Source: Larkinella punicea (GTDB taxonomy: Bacteria; Bacteroidota; Bacteroidia; Cytophagales; Spirosomataceae). Taken from it: a stretch of 64,000 nucleotides of DNA. The notes under the pieces are model-generated. The model was not told where the DNA came from. It saw nothing but the letters and a program-made list of their open reading frames with translations, and searched no databases. The position numbers and the translations under genes are program-made. Location: the NCBI RefSeq assembly GCF_003334855.1, contig NZ_QOWE01000009.1:62001-126000 (forward strand), read 5' to 3'. Every line of letters begins with the position of its first letter. Position 1 is the stretch's first letter. Positions 50,180 through 60,371 of this stretch are shown here, in pieces.

Positions 50180-51130
50180 TCAGACAGTTCTGCTGTTTGC
50201 TTCGGCCAGTAATTCCACCATCGTCGACAGGATTTCACCGTGCGCTTCGCCCGCTAATCCCAACGCAATCTGAGCGCGTAACAGCCCGTGTTTCCGGCTT
50301 AAATCGTAGCGATTGCCTTTTACTTCCAGCGCCAGATAGTTTTCGGTTTCGGCCAGTTCCTGAAGGGCGGGCGTTAACAGAATATTGGTGCTATTCTGGT
50401 CGATGTATTTCTGTAGAATGGAGAAAATAGCAGGAGTAAAAACGTGCATCCCGAAGAAACAGAGGTAGTAACCGGCCCGTAAACCCGGCGTCTGGAGTTC
50501 GAGTTCGGCCACACTCAGGGGCGGTTTTTCAATAATTTTCTCAATCTGATAGACGCCCGAACGGTTGGCAGCCTGCTTACCGGTCAGCGTCCCGTAGCGG
50601 CCAATCTGGTGCTCGATGGTCGGATTGACGGCCGAAACCGAGCAGTTTTCCTGCGAAGCCAGTTCCAGCAACTGGGCCGCGCAGCTTTTCAGTTTGAGAT
50701 TGGAAACATAAAGATAATCTCCCAACAGCAGCAGAAAGGGCTCATTGTTCACAAAATCCCGGGCGCAGTAGACCGCGTGGCCGTAGCCCAACGGTTCTTT
50801 TTGTTCGGCAAACTGAACCCGATCCAGCAAATGATCGATTTTTTCAGCTTCTTTCTTCGCCCAGTCGACACCCTTGAATGAATTGAAAAGATTGTCGCGC
50901 AGAGAAGCAAAGGCTTTGAGATAGCGGTCGCCGTCACCGGGGGCGCAAACCACGCACAATTCTTCGATTCCGCTGGCAAACGCTTCTTCGGCAATAATCT
51001 GGATCACGGGCTTGTGTAAACCGTCGGTATCGATCACTGGAAGCATGGCTTTCTGAATGGTATCCGCAACCGGATAAAGCCGCTCTCCGCGGGCGGCCGC
51101 CGTAATCACCGCTTTTTTAATTCTCATCAT
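50180..51130 (-). CDS. GalU-like UTP-sugar-1-phosphate nucleotidyltransferase
   Basis: 316 residues. MRIKKAVITAAARGERLYPVADTIQKAMLPVIDTDGLHKPVIQIIAEEAFASGIEELCVV corresponds to the GalU/RfbA N-terminal fold, although the usual GxGTRxxPxTKxxPK signature is degenerate (AARGERLYPVADTIQKAM). GDYLYVSN and the C-terminal AREG-free tail LKVSELELQ-like PPLSVAELELQ are family-like. Immediately upstream of the GHMP/pyrophosphorylase gene (three-base gap), it probably supplies a further step or a related nucleotide-sugar. Confidence 0.82.
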   Translation of the reverse strand: MMRIKKAVITAAARGERLYPVADTIQKAMLPVIDTDGLHKPVIQIIAEEAFASGIEELCVVCAPGDGDRYLKAFASLRDNLFNSFKGVDWAKKEAEKIDHLLDRVQFAEQKEPLGYGHAVYCARDFVNNEPFLLLLGDYLYVSNLKLKSCAAQLLELASQENCSVSAVNPTIEHQIGRYGTLTGKQAANRSGVYQIEKIIEKPPLSVAELELQTPGLRAGYYLCFFGMHVFTPAIFSILQKYIDQNSTNILLTPALQELAETENYLALEVKGNRYDLSRKHGLLRAQIALGLAGEAHGEILSTMVELLAEANSRTV

Positions 51131-51311
51131 CTACGAAGCTAATTTTAAGATGGTATATCGTTGAGTAATTTCCAATGGCCGTTCACAAACGGGTTCAATC
51201 TATGGAAAATTAGCAGACTAAAAACCAGACGGTCGACCAGACCTATTTTATTGAAATTTTTTCTTTATTTCATAAAAATATCCGTGATTCCGGGGGAGAT
51301 TTTCAAATGCG
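51131..51311. other. Gap between the GalU-like and phosphatase genes
   Basis: About 180 AT-rich bases with no hairpin, operator or small gene that I can identify. A promoter for the GalU-like and fusion genes may lie here. Confidence 0.4.
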
Positions 51312-51839
51312 TTATTTCTTTTTCGCTCCCGTTGCGGACGGTTGTAGTGCGTGTTGCTCTACCAGGTAATTCAGCAAATTTTCGCAGCAACGGGATACAA
51401 TCTGATAGACTTCTTCGAAAACCGCAGCATCTTCGTAATACGGATCGGGGACACTCAACCCATTCGGTCCGGAATCCGGCTGGGGGTCGAATTCGCGCAG
51501 CAAAACCGTGTTTTCTTCGCTATAAAGTCCGGTACTCCGGTGGCTGAAATACTGAATGGCGTCGTAATTCGCTTCGTCCATCGCCACGAGGTAGTCGAAC
51601 TGCGACAAATCCTCGCCCGACAGTTTGCGGGCGCGGTGGGTCAGTTTAATGCCGTGTTCGAGCGCATTTTCACGAGTTCGGCGGTCGGGCAAGTCGCCAA
51701 TGTGGTAGGAGGATGTGCCGGCCGAGTCGCACTGAATCGACGCTTCCAGGCCCCGTTCTTTGATCAACTGCTGAAAGACGCCTTCCGCCACCGGCGACCG
51801 GCAAATATTTCCCAGACAGACAAAGAGCACGTTAAGCAT
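51312..51839 (-). CDS. Low-molecular-weight protein-tyrosine phosphatase
   Basis: 175 residues from ATG 51839 (MLNVLFVCLGNICRSPVAEGVF); a start 11 codons upstream is less likely because it adds TMVHCPLPII from the word repeat. CX5R loop CLGNICR (Cys 8, Arg 14), then SAGTSSYHIG, DLSQFDYLVAMDEANYD and the general acid loop VPDPYYED. It dephosphorylates phosphotyrosine, often of polysaccharide synthases. Start lies about 60 bases after the FtsB-like gene stop. Confidence 0.92.
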   Translation of the reverse strand: MLNVLFVCLGNICRSPVAEGVFQQLIKERGLEASIQCDSAGTSSYHIGDLPDRRTRENALEHGIKLTHRARKLSGEDLSQFDYLVAMDEANYDAIQYFSHRSTGLYSEENTVLLREFDPQPDSGPNGLSVPDPYYEDAAVFEEVYQIVSRCCENLLNYLVEQHALQPSATGAKKK

Positions 51840-51900
51840 GATGATGGGTAATGGACAATGGACCATTGTCAATCGTCAATGGCCGATGGTCACTAAAGGT
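51840..51900. repeat. Short palindromic gap between phosphatase and FtsB-like genes
   Basis: Contains TGGACAATGG/CCATTGTCAA (a 10-base stem around one base) and a longer GACCAT/ATGGTC pair around it. Words like CCATTGTCAAT recur on both strands. Similar in style to the longer repeats elsewhere. Confidence 0.6.
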
Positions 51901-52212
51901 CTACTTTTCGATGGGTTCATTTTTCTCATTCACCAGCACATAAACATCCTCATTGGGCTTTTTCATGAGGTAGTTTTCGCGGGCGTATTTCTCCTGCAAA
52001 CGGGGATTGCCCAGAATGGACTGGCGCTGAATTTCTACTTCCTTGATTTTTTCGTCGTAATAGACCAGATCCGTCTCCAGATCGCCCAGTTTCAGGCTGT
52101 TGCGAATCTGAGAAATGATGTCGTTTGCATCAAAAAACAGCATCCAGGTCAACAATCCCACACCCGTTGCGAAATAGAAGTTTTTGACGACTCGGAGGAT
52201 TTTGGTCAGCAT
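51901..52212 (-). CDS. FtsB/DivIC-like septum formation initiator
   Basis: 103 residues from ATG 52212 (MLTKILRVVKNFYFATGVGLLTWMLFF); an upstream ATG at 52260 would encode the repeat-derived LKAPFRGLG and is rejected. One membrane helix, then a coiled coil (NDIISQIRNSLKLGDLETDLVYYDEKIKEVEIQRQSILGNPRLQEKYARENYLMKKPNEDVYVLV). This is the small bitopic divisome protein that bridges FtsL and FtsQ. Located directly downstream of enolase, the usual position of ftsB in many bacteria. Confidence 0.85.
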   Translation of the reverse strand: MLTKILRVVKNFYFATGVGLLTWMLFFDANDIISQIRNSLKLGDLETDLVYYDEKIKEVEIQRQSILGNPRLQEKYARENYLMKKPNEDVYVLVNEKNEPIEK

Positions 52213-52229
52213 GGGATTGAAAGAATTAG

Positions 52230-52294
52230 CCCCCAACCCCCTGAAGGGGGCTTTAAGCATCTGGCTTTTGTAGCCCCCTTTAGGGGGTTGGGGG
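52230..52294. repeat. GC-rich relative of the CCCCTAAAT element
   Basis: Arms 52230-52253 and 52271-52294 (CCCCCAACCCCCTGAAGGGG and complement) pair at about 22 of 24 positions around a 17-base centre that contains AAGCATCTGGC, similar to part of the 53-base centre of copies A and B. It lies between the enolase and FtsB-like genes. Confidence 0.85.
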
Positions 52295-52299
52295 TAGTA

Positions 52300-53834
<1,535 letters not shown>

Positions 53835-56750
53835 ATGCAGATTTTTATGACGTCCCTACGAAACCCACGGGTCTTGCTGCTGGTGTTTTATTTGAGTAGC
53901 CAAACCCTGGTTGGTGTGGCTCAGAAAAACCGTGTCTACACGGCCCAGGCCGGTGTCATGGACCTTTCTTCCTACTCCTATGGCGCTTCGGAACCGGTAT
54001 CCCTAGTGGGCGACTGGTTTTTTAAATGGCACCAATTTGTCGATTCAGCCCGCGTCGTCACGAACCAAACCCTGATACCAGTACCCGGAAACTGGCATTC
54101 GTATACCGGGAGTTCCACCTTATTTTCCCAGGATCTGGGCCACTGCACCTACGGGCTGCGGATTATCCTTCCCGATTCAGGAAAAGTATGGTCGTTGCGG
54201 CTTCCGCCAATCCGAACCGCCTATACGCTATATGTCAATGGTCAGGTGGTGACCCGGACCGGCCAGGTGGCAACCGACCGGAGCATGAAACCGGAGATCA
54301 GCGCGAAAGTCGTCTCATTTCAGGTTCCGGGCAAAGAAGCGTTTCTGTTGCTCCACGTTTCCAACTACTATTATGCCTATGGCGGCATCTGGAAAAGCCT
54401 GGAATTGGGCAATCCGGCGGTTATTTCGCAAAGCAGGGAGCGCAGTCTGCTGATTTCTTCCTTCATCGTTGGCGCTCTTTTGATCATTGGCCTGTATCAC
54501 TTTGTGCTCTATGCACTTCGCCGAAAAGACCGGGCGCCCTTGCTGTTTGGCATCCTCTGTGTACTGGCCGCATTTCGGGAGAATTTCAATTCGGAGAGTC
54601 TGTTTTTTCTGGTTTTTCCCGAAGCGGACTGGGTGCTGGCCAACAAAGCACTCTATGGTGCCTTTCCAATTGGGATCATCGGCATCACGCTCTACCTGCA
54701 ATGCCTGTTTCCGGGCACCATTTCGGCCCTCGCCCGGAAAAGCATTTTCGCTCTGAACCTGGGTTTTCTGGCCCTGGTGCTTCTCACACCGCCAACAGTC
54801 TATGCGGCCTGGGGAACCTTGATCAGCCCCCTCGCTACGGTCGAATGCGGTTATTTCTTCTGGATTGCCTTTCAGGCTTCCCGGCAAAAAAAAGAAGGCA
54901 GTTTTATCCTTTTTTGTGACATGATCCTGCTGACGGCCTGTGCGATCAACGACACCCTGTATCAGGCCGGTCTTATTCACACCTATTTTCTGCTTTCCAG
55001 TGCCGTCGTCATTTTCACCCTCTGTCAGTCGTTGTTGCTGGCAATCCGTTTTTCTACGGCTTTTAAGCGGACGGAAGCATTGACGGTTGAACTGAAAACG
55101 GCGAACCAACTCATCGAGCAAATGGCCCTGAAACGGCAGGAAGCCGACCGGCGCAAGGAAGTCGAAGAAGTGAAAAACCGGTTTTTCTCCAACATTACCC
55201 ACGAATTCCGGACGCCACTCACGCTGATTATCTCCCCCATCGAGCAACTGTTGCCCCCGCCGGGGAAAGGGTTTTCCGTTGAAAATTCCGTTCTTCAAAA
55301 TACGCTGACCACCATCCACCGCAATGCGCGTCAGTTGCTTCAACTGATCAACCAATTGCTGGATCTGTCAAAACTGGAATCCGGCAGTCTGACCATTCAG
55401 GAATCGCAGGGCGATGTGGTTCACTTCCTGAATGATCTGGTCAACTCATTCCGGATAACCGCCGAAACCAAGCGGATTCAATTGACGTATCAACCCGGCT
55501 CCCTGCCAGACCAACTGCTGTTCGATGACGACAAATGGGGAAAAATCAGCTACAATCTGCTTTCGAACGCCTTGAAATATACGCCCGGCGGAGGCTCGGT
55601 GGAAGTCAAACTACATGCCGAGCCCATGCAGGCGGCTGGCTACCTCATCTTGCGGCTGTCGGTTTCCGACACAGGAACCGGTATTGCCCCAGACCAGATT
55701 CCCCATATTTTTGATCGCTTTTATCAAATCGATGATTCCCGAACCCGCACCTTCGGCGGAACCGGCATCGGGTTGGCGCTGGTGAAAGAATTGACGGATC
55801 TGCTCAATGGCACGGTCAGGGTAGAAAGCGAGGTCGGCAAAGGCACCACGGTAACCGTAGAGTGCCCGGTTCGTCTTCCCTACGCCGATCATCCGATTCT
55901 GAACGCAACACCGTCTCAGACTCTCTGGCCGGAACTACCGCCCCCGTTTGTCGCTCCATTGCCCGATAAAACCGCTCCCGTCAATGAAACGCTCCCGCTC
56001 ATTCTGGTCGTGGAAGATAACCCTGCCCTGCGCCACCTGATTGCAGCCGGACTTTCCAATACCTACCGGGTCATTACGGCGGCCAATGGGCAGGAAGGTT
56101 GGCAATTCTGCCTGGCGGAATTGCCCGATCTGGTACTGAGCGACATCATGATGCCGGAAATGGACGGGCTTCAACTCTGTCGGCTTATCAAGCAAACAAC
56201 CCAAACGAGCCACATTGCCGTTATTCTGCTGACCGCCAAAACAGCTTCCGAAAGCAAACTGGAAGGTCTGTCGGTGGGTGCCAACGATTATTTAACCAAA
56301 CCCTTCGATCAGCGGGAATTGCAGCTCCGGGTGGCGAACCTGCTCCACTACCAGTCGACGTTGCGTAAATTTTACAACCTCCAGTTCAGCAAACCCCAAA
56401 CGACTGCGCTACCGGCCTACGAAAATGCTTTCCTGAGTCAACTCTATCAGGTCCTGGAAAAGCACATCGACGATGCCAAACTATCCGTCGACGACCTTGC
56501 CCTGGAAGTGTCGATGAGTTCCCGAACCCTCAATCGCAAGCTAACGACCATGCTGGGCATGACCGTCAGTGAGTTTATCCGCAATTACCGCCTTCGCAAA
56601 GCGGCCGATTTGCTAAAAGCCGGCTATCCGGTTTCGGAAACCGCCTATATGGTTGGTTTTGAGAGCCCTTCCTATTTTGGTCAATGTTTCAAAGATCTCT
56701 TCACCTTGTCGCCCTCAGAGTACATTCGGAGTGTATTGTCTGAAAATTGA
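53835..56750 (+). CDS. Hybrid sensor histidine kinase with receiver and AraC domain (7TMR-DISM type)
   Basis: 971 residues; ATG at 53835 follows AGG, while M5 (53847) is another possible start. Signal peptide to about residue 30, then a beta-sandwich sensor region (about 35-190, with GDWFFKWHQFVD and GNWHSY) and seven membrane helices (about 200-395), the 7TMR-DISM arrangement. The HisKA domain (NITHEFRTPLTLIISPIEQLL, His 456), HATPase (NLLSNALKYTPGGGSVEVKL), a receiver (LVVEDNPALRHL, DLVLSDIMMPEMDG, Asp 770) and an AraC helix-turn-helix (LSVDDLALEVSMSSRTLNRKLTTMLGMTVSEFIRNYRLRKAADLL) follow. So one protein senses, transfers phosphate and binds DNA, a plan common in Bacteroidota. No obvious regulon adjacent. 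Confidence 0.93.
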   Translation: MQIFMTSLRNPRVLLLVFYLSSQTLVGVAQKNRVYTAQAGVMDLSSYSYGASEPVSLVGDWFFKWHQFVDSARVVTNQTLIPVPGNWHSYTGSSTLFSQDLGHCTYGLRIILPDSGKVWSLRLPPIRTAYTLYVNGQVVTRTGQVATDRSMKPEISAKVVSFQVPGKEAFLLLHVSNYYYAYGGIWKSLELGNPAVISQSRERSLLISSFIVGALLIIGLYHFVLYALRRKDRAPLLFGILCVLAAFRENFNSESLFFLVFPEADWVLANKALYGAFPIGIIGITLYLQCLFPGTISALARKSIFALNLGFLALVLLTPPTVYAAWGTLISPLATVECGYFFWIAFQASRQKKEGSFILFCDMILLTACAINDTLYQAGLIHTYFLLSSAVVIFTLCQSLLLAIRFSTAFKRTEALTVELKTANQLIEQMALKRQEADRRKEVEEVKNRFFSNITHEFRTPLTLIISPIEQLLPPPGKGFSVENSVLQNTLTTIHRNARQLLQLINQLLDLSKLESGSLTIQESQGDVVHFLNDLVNSFRITAETKRIQLTYQPGSLPDQLLFDDDKWGKISYNLLSNALKYTPGGGSVEVKLHAEPMQAAGYLILRLSVSDTGTGIAPDQIPHIFDRFYQIDDSRTRTFGGTGIGLALVKELTDLLNGTVRVESEVGKGTTVTVECPVRLPYADHPILNATPSQTLWPELPPPFVAPLPDKTAPVNETLPLILVVEDNPALRHLIAAGLSNTYRVITAANGQEGWQFCLAELPDLVLSDIMMPEMDGLQLCRLIKQTTQTSHIAVILLTAKTASESKLEGLSVGANDYLTKPFDQRELQLRVANLLHYQSTLRKFYNLQFSKPQTTALPAYENAFLSQLYQVLEKHIDDAKLSVDDLALEVSMSSRTLNRKLTTMLGMTVSEFIRNYRLRKAADLLKAGYPVSETAYMVGFESPSYFGQCFKDLFTLSPSEYIRSVLSEN

Positions 56751-56839
56751 GTGTAATTGTCCGAAAATTGTGAGTCTCTTTGGGGCAAATTCATGAATAT
56801 TGCAGCCTACTATTTTCTCTGTTCTGATCATGCATCTGT

Positions 56840-56881
56840 GTACGAGCCATCCACCAATGGCTCGTACATGCCATTTTTTTT
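56840..56881 (+). terminator. Intrinsic terminator after the hybrid kinase
   Basis: GTACGAGCCAT (56840-56850) pairs with ATGGCTCGTAC (56857-56867) around CCACCA; a T-tract begins at 56874. Eleven-base-pair stem. Confidence 0.85.
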
Positions 56882-56889
56882 CTTTCTAT

Positions 56890-57090
56890 ATGGAGCATTT
56901 ATTCGCTGAATCGAACACGTGGGATATAGGCATCGATCCATCCCTGGACATCCCTTCCGAGGAAACCTACCAACGTTATCTGGTCAATCTGCATTACCAG
57001 ACCATCGAATACCAAAATTATTCAGCCCGATTTTCACCCAAGAAAACGGCTAAACTTCAGTGGTTTTCAACCGACATTGCGCTGGCTTAA
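56890..57090 (+). CDS. Small protein of unknown function
   Basis: 66 residues from ATG 56890: MEHLFAESNTWDIGIDPSLDIPSEETYQRYLVNLHYQTIEYQNYSARFSPKKTAKLQWFSTDIALA. Codon choice matches neighbouring genes, so it is likely a real gene. Earlier ATG codons (56830, 56857) fall before or in the terminator hairpin and are rejected. It starts nine bases after the terminator T-tract, with no clear ribosome-binding site. It overlaps the DUF1624 stop by four bases on the other strand. Confidence 0.5.
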   Translation: MEHLFAESNTWDIGIDPSLDIPSEETYQRYLVNLHYQTIEYQNYSARFSPKKTAKLQWFSTDIALA

Positions 57091-58283
57091 AGATAGCTCC
57101 AGATCGGGCTTCGGCTCTGGTTTTTGATTCGGCCATACCATCTACAAAGCGGGTACATGACGAATACGACCAATATCCAAACACCGTAGGTCAAACCGAG
57201 TGACAAACCGTGATTTGGCATCATGCCGGCGGTTTTATTCTGGAAGTTAATGGCCGACCACGGAATACCGTCTAACAACAGAAGAACAATCGCCAGGGCG
57301 TGGATAATGAAGAAGTGAACTACGAAGTAGAAGAGGGGAACACGACCATAGACCACAAAAAACGGCATCCAGTTTGCCCGTTTGCCTTCCAGCCAGCTCA
57401 GCAGCAAAATGGCCGGGCCCAACGTAATCAGGGTGTAGAGTAATGATGGCGGATACTTGGTGAGGTTGATAAACGAAAAGAACGTAAACAACGGCGTTTT
57501 CTGCATAGCCCACGGAGCAGGATCACCGTAACTATTCAGGCTGCGAATCAAAATAAAACCCATTACAGCACCTATCCCGATCCATTTGAGCGTTTGTCGA
57601 CGCTTCTGAGGCCCAAAATCAGGGCGGAACAATTCCCCCAAACAATATCCCAGGATTATAATTCCGATCCACGGAAGCACCGGGTAACTCGTAAAGGCGA
57701 TCCGACCCGAACCCAGGGGAATTGCATTGCGCTGGTGCAACATCGACCAGATGAGGTCCATCGTAGTTCCGGGTTGGAAGGAAACGCCGTCCAGCGCATT
57801 ATGCCCCAACAAAATCAGCAGACCAATTGCTAAAAGGATTCTTTGGGGCAGAAATAGCAATCCACTCAAAACCACCATGCCAAAACCCGTTGCCCAGACA
57901 ACCTCCAGGGCGGTTACGGAAAACGTGATATCGAACCATATAGTCAGGTTAACAACGGTTATGTCCACAAACATCAGCCATATGCCACGCGTCAGCAAGA
58001 AAACGCTCAGTTCCGGTTTTGTCTTTTTACGACTCATGAGATAAGCCGACGTTCCCGCCAGAAAGACAAAGGTTGGCGCACAGAAATGCGTTATCCAGCG
58101 CGTCATGTAAAGGATGGGCGTGGTGGTATTAAAATCTGTGGCATCGTAGAAAAACCCGTTGTAGTGAATGAAATCACGGGTATGATCCAGGGCCATAATG
58201 ACCATCACTATCCCCCGCACCGTATCGATGCTCAGGATGCGGGCTGCTACACGATTCAAAGGCAGGGTGGCCGTAACTGACAT
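57087..58283 (-). CDS. DUF1624 (heparan-alpha-glucosaminide N-acetyltransferase-like) membrane protein
   Basis: 398 residues with about ten membrane helices. N-terminal motif ILSIDTVRGIVMVIMALDHTRDFIHYNGF with the conserved D...RG......LDH is the HGSNAT/DUF1624 signature. The following ITHFCAPTFVFLAGTSAYL and IILGYCLGELFRP also fit. Acetyl transfer to a glycan amine is the role of the human homologue; the bacterial substrate is unknown. The terminator shared with carA lies upstream. Confidence 0.85.
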   Translation of the reverse strand: MSVTATLPLNRVAARILSIDTVRGIVMVIMALDHTRDFIHYNGFFYDATDFNTTTPILYMTRWITHFCAPTFVFLAGTSAYLMSRKKTKPELSVFLLTRGIWLMFVDITVVNLTIWFDITFSVTALEVVWATGFGMVVLSGLLFLPQRILLAIGLLILLGHNALDGVSFQPGTTMDLIWSMLHQRNAIPLGSGRIAFTSYPVLPWIGIIILGYCLGELFRPDFGPQKRRQTLKWIGIGAVMGFILIRSLNSYGDPAPWAMQKTPLFTFFSFINLTKYPPSLLYTLITLGPAILLLSWLEGKRANWMPFFVVYGRVPLFYFVVHFFIIHALAIVLLLLDGIPWSAINFQNKTAGMMPNHGLSLGLTYGVWILVVFVMYPLCRWYGRIKNQSRSPIWSYL

Positions 58284-58357
58284 TGCATGAGGGGATTAAT
58301 TTACTCACAAGTTAGCTTTATAGGCAAACCGGAGCAAACTCCGCCAACAGCAGGCAT

Positions 58358-58384
58358 AAAAAAACCGGCCAATGACCGGTTTTT
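58358..58384. terminator. Intrinsic terminator downstream of carA
   Basis: AAAAACCGG (58360-58368) pairs with CCGGTTTTT (58376-58384) around a seven-base loop, with A- and T-tracts on both sides. It ends carA on the minus strand. Confidence 0.88.
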
Positions 58385-58389
58385 CATTC

Positions 58390-59505
58390 TTATCGTGCTT
58401 CGACTTCGATCAATTTCACAAAGTCATCGAATAAATACCGGGAATCGTGGGGACCCGGCGAAGCTTCCGGGTGGTACTGCACCGAGAAGGCCGGGCGATC
58501 CTTCCGACGAATTCCTTCGATCGTTTTATCGTTCAGGTTGATGTGCGTCAGTTCAATATCCCGGTTGTCCATCACTTCATCCGCCCGCACGGCGAAACCG
58601 TGGTTCTGTGACGTCACTTCACACAGGCCTGTAATCAGGTTTTTGACCGGATGGTTCAAACCCCGGTGGCCGTTGTGCATTTTATAAGTCGTAATGCCAC
58701 TGGCCAGCGACAGAATCTGGTGTCCGAGGCAAATGCCAAACAACGGTTTATCGGTTTCCAGCGCCTGCTTTACGGTTTGAACGGCGTAAGGCATGGCGGC
58801 CGGGTCACCGGGGCCATTGGAAATAAAATAACCGTCCGGATTCCAGGCATTGATTTCTTCAAAAGGCGTTTTAGCCGGAAAAACCCGGCAGTGTGCCCCC
58901 CGGCTTGCCAGGTTGTTCAGAATGCTTTTCTTGATTCCCAGGTCCAACACCGCTACTTTAAAGTCGGCCCGACCGGCATCACCTGCTTCGTATATCTGTT
59001 GGGTACTCACTTCCGACGAAAGTTCCAGGCCTTCCATGTCCGGAATCTGGTGCAGACGATCGAGCAGAATGGCCGGGTCCAGAATTTCGGATGAAATAAT
59101 GCAGTTCATAACGCCTTTGTCGCGAATGTGCCGCACCACCTGCCGGGTATCAATTCCGCTGATCCCGACAATGTTAGCCCGTTCAAAGTATTCCTGCAAG
59201 GAGGTATCAGCCGTATGCCGAGAATGAATCTGCGAAAAGAAATTACAGACCATGCCCCGGATTTTTACACTTCCGGACTCCTCTTCATCCCGGTATTGCA
59301 CCCCGTAATTACCAATGTGAGACGTTGTGTTAACGATCACCTGACCATAGTACGAGGGATCGGTATAAATCTCCTGATAGCCGGTCATGCCCGTGTTGAA
59401 GCATATTTCACCACCTGCCGTCCCGATTTTACCGAGGGCCGTTCCCCTAAACACGGAACCATCTTTCAAAACCAGTAAAGCATCTGGTTGCTGAACCTGT
59501 TTCAT
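58390..59505 (-). CDS. carA: Carbamoyl-phosphate synthase small subunit
   Basis: 371 residues, full length. N-terminal CPSase domain (ALLVLKDGSVFRGTALGKIGTAGGEICFNTGMTGYQEIYTDPSYYGQVIVNTTSHIGNYG) followed by a class I glutamine amidotransferase (GICLGHQILSLASG with the nucleophile Cys, and YHPEASPGPHDS with catalytic His and Glu). It provides ammonia to the large subunit CarB for arginine and pyrimidine synthesis; carB is not in the window. It lies 95 bases beyond the rplQ stop, beyond that operon's terminator. Confidence 0.95.
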   Translation of the reverse strand: MKQVQQPDALLVLKDGSVFRGTALGKIGTAGGEICFNTGMTGYQEIYTDPSYYGQVIVNTTSHIGNYGVQYRDEEESGSVKIRGMVCNFFSQIHSRHTADTSLQEYFERANIVGISGIDTRQVVRHIRDKGVMNCIISSEILDPAILLDRLHQIPDMEGLELSSEVSTQQIYEAGDAGRADFKVAVLDLGIKKSILNNLASRGAHCRVFPAKTPFEEINAWNPDGYFISNGPGDPAAMPYAVQTVKQALETDKPLFGICLGHQILSLASGITTYKMHNGHRGLNHPVKNLITGLCEVTSQNHGFAVRADEVMDNRDIELTHINLNDKTIEGIRRKDRPAFSVQYHPEASPGPHDSRYLFDDFVKLIEVEAR

Positions 59506-59527
59506 GAATTACTTTGGAGTTATTGAA

Positions 59528-59561
59528 TTAAAAAAAAGGGTTAACCCGTTACGGTTAACCC
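59528..59561 (-). terminator. Intrinsic terminator of the rplQ operon
   Basis: GGGTTAACC (59538-59546) pairs with GGTTAACCC (59553-59561), loop CGTTAC, followed on the minus strand by a T-tract of about ten. Confidence 0.92.
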
Positions 59562-59599
59562 TCTATCTGGTATTTGAGTTCGCTCTTCACAATGATAAA

Positions 59600-60367
59600 T
59601 TAACTGGGTCGACCACCGTTTAGTTCATCCTGCAAGGTCTTCAACTCGTCGAATTTGCCATCGCGGGCCAGAGCGGCCTGTTGTGGCCATGTTTCCGGCG
59701 TGTGTGAAGCAAATTGAGATCCGGCGTTGTCAAGAATTTCCTTGATGGCTTCCGGGGTCATGTCGGCAACCTGGGCGAACGTCGTCACACCGGCGTTAAC
59801 CAGCACTTCAGCGATCTTCGGGCCAACGCCTTCGATCAAAGCCAGATCATCGGCCGCAGCTTCCGGGGCTGCTTCGACGGCGGGAGCGTCTTCGGTTCTC
59901 GCTTCAGCTACCGGTGCGGCTGCAACGGTTTCGTCGGCTTTCCGGCCACCCCGACGACCACGACGGGTCCGGGTTGCTTTTTGCTCGTCAACGGCAGTCA
60001 ACATGGTTTCGTTGAAGTCTACCAGTTCGATGATGCAGGTTTCGGCGTTATCACCCAACCGGTTTCCCAGTTTGATGATCCGGGTGTAGCCACCCGGCCG
60101 GTTTGAGATTTTGTCAGATACGACGTTGAACAGTTCTTTCATCGTCTCCTTGTTCTGGAGGTACGAGAAAACAACCCGGCGATTCTGATACGAATCGTCT
60201 TTGGCGCGGGTCAGCAGGGGCTCAACATATTTCCGCAATTCTTTCGCTTTGGCAACCGTCGTCTCGATGCGCTTGCTCAGAATCAGCGAGGATGCCATGT
60301 TCGACAGCATTGCCGTCCGGTGTGAATGGGTCCTGCTAAGGTGATTATTTTTTTTACCGTGTCTCAT
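59600..60367 (-). CDS. rplQ: 50S ribosomal protein L17 with helix-hairpin-helix tail
   Basis: 255 residues, about twice the usual 115-130. The first 130 residues are L17 ([55 protein letters not shown]). An acidic, Ala-rich linker ([27 protein letters not shown]) leads to a C-terminal helix-hairpin-helix-type segment ([42 protein letters not shown]). The long form is known in Bacteroidota. Last gene of the alpha operon, four bases after rpoA. Confidence 0.93.
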   Translation of the reverse strand: MRHGKKNNHLSRTHSHRTAMLSNMASSLILSKRIETTVAKAKELRKYVEPLLTRAKDDSYQNRRVVFSYLQNKETMKELFNVVSDKISNRPGGYTRIIKLGNRLGDNAETCIIELVDFNETMLTAVDEQKATRTRRGRRGGRKADETVAAAPVAEARTEDAPAVEAAPEAAADDLALIEGVGPKIAEVLVNAGVTTFAQVADMTPEAIKEILDNAGSQFASHTPETWPQQAALARDGKFDELKTLQDELNGGRPS

Positions 60368-60371
60368 GGTA

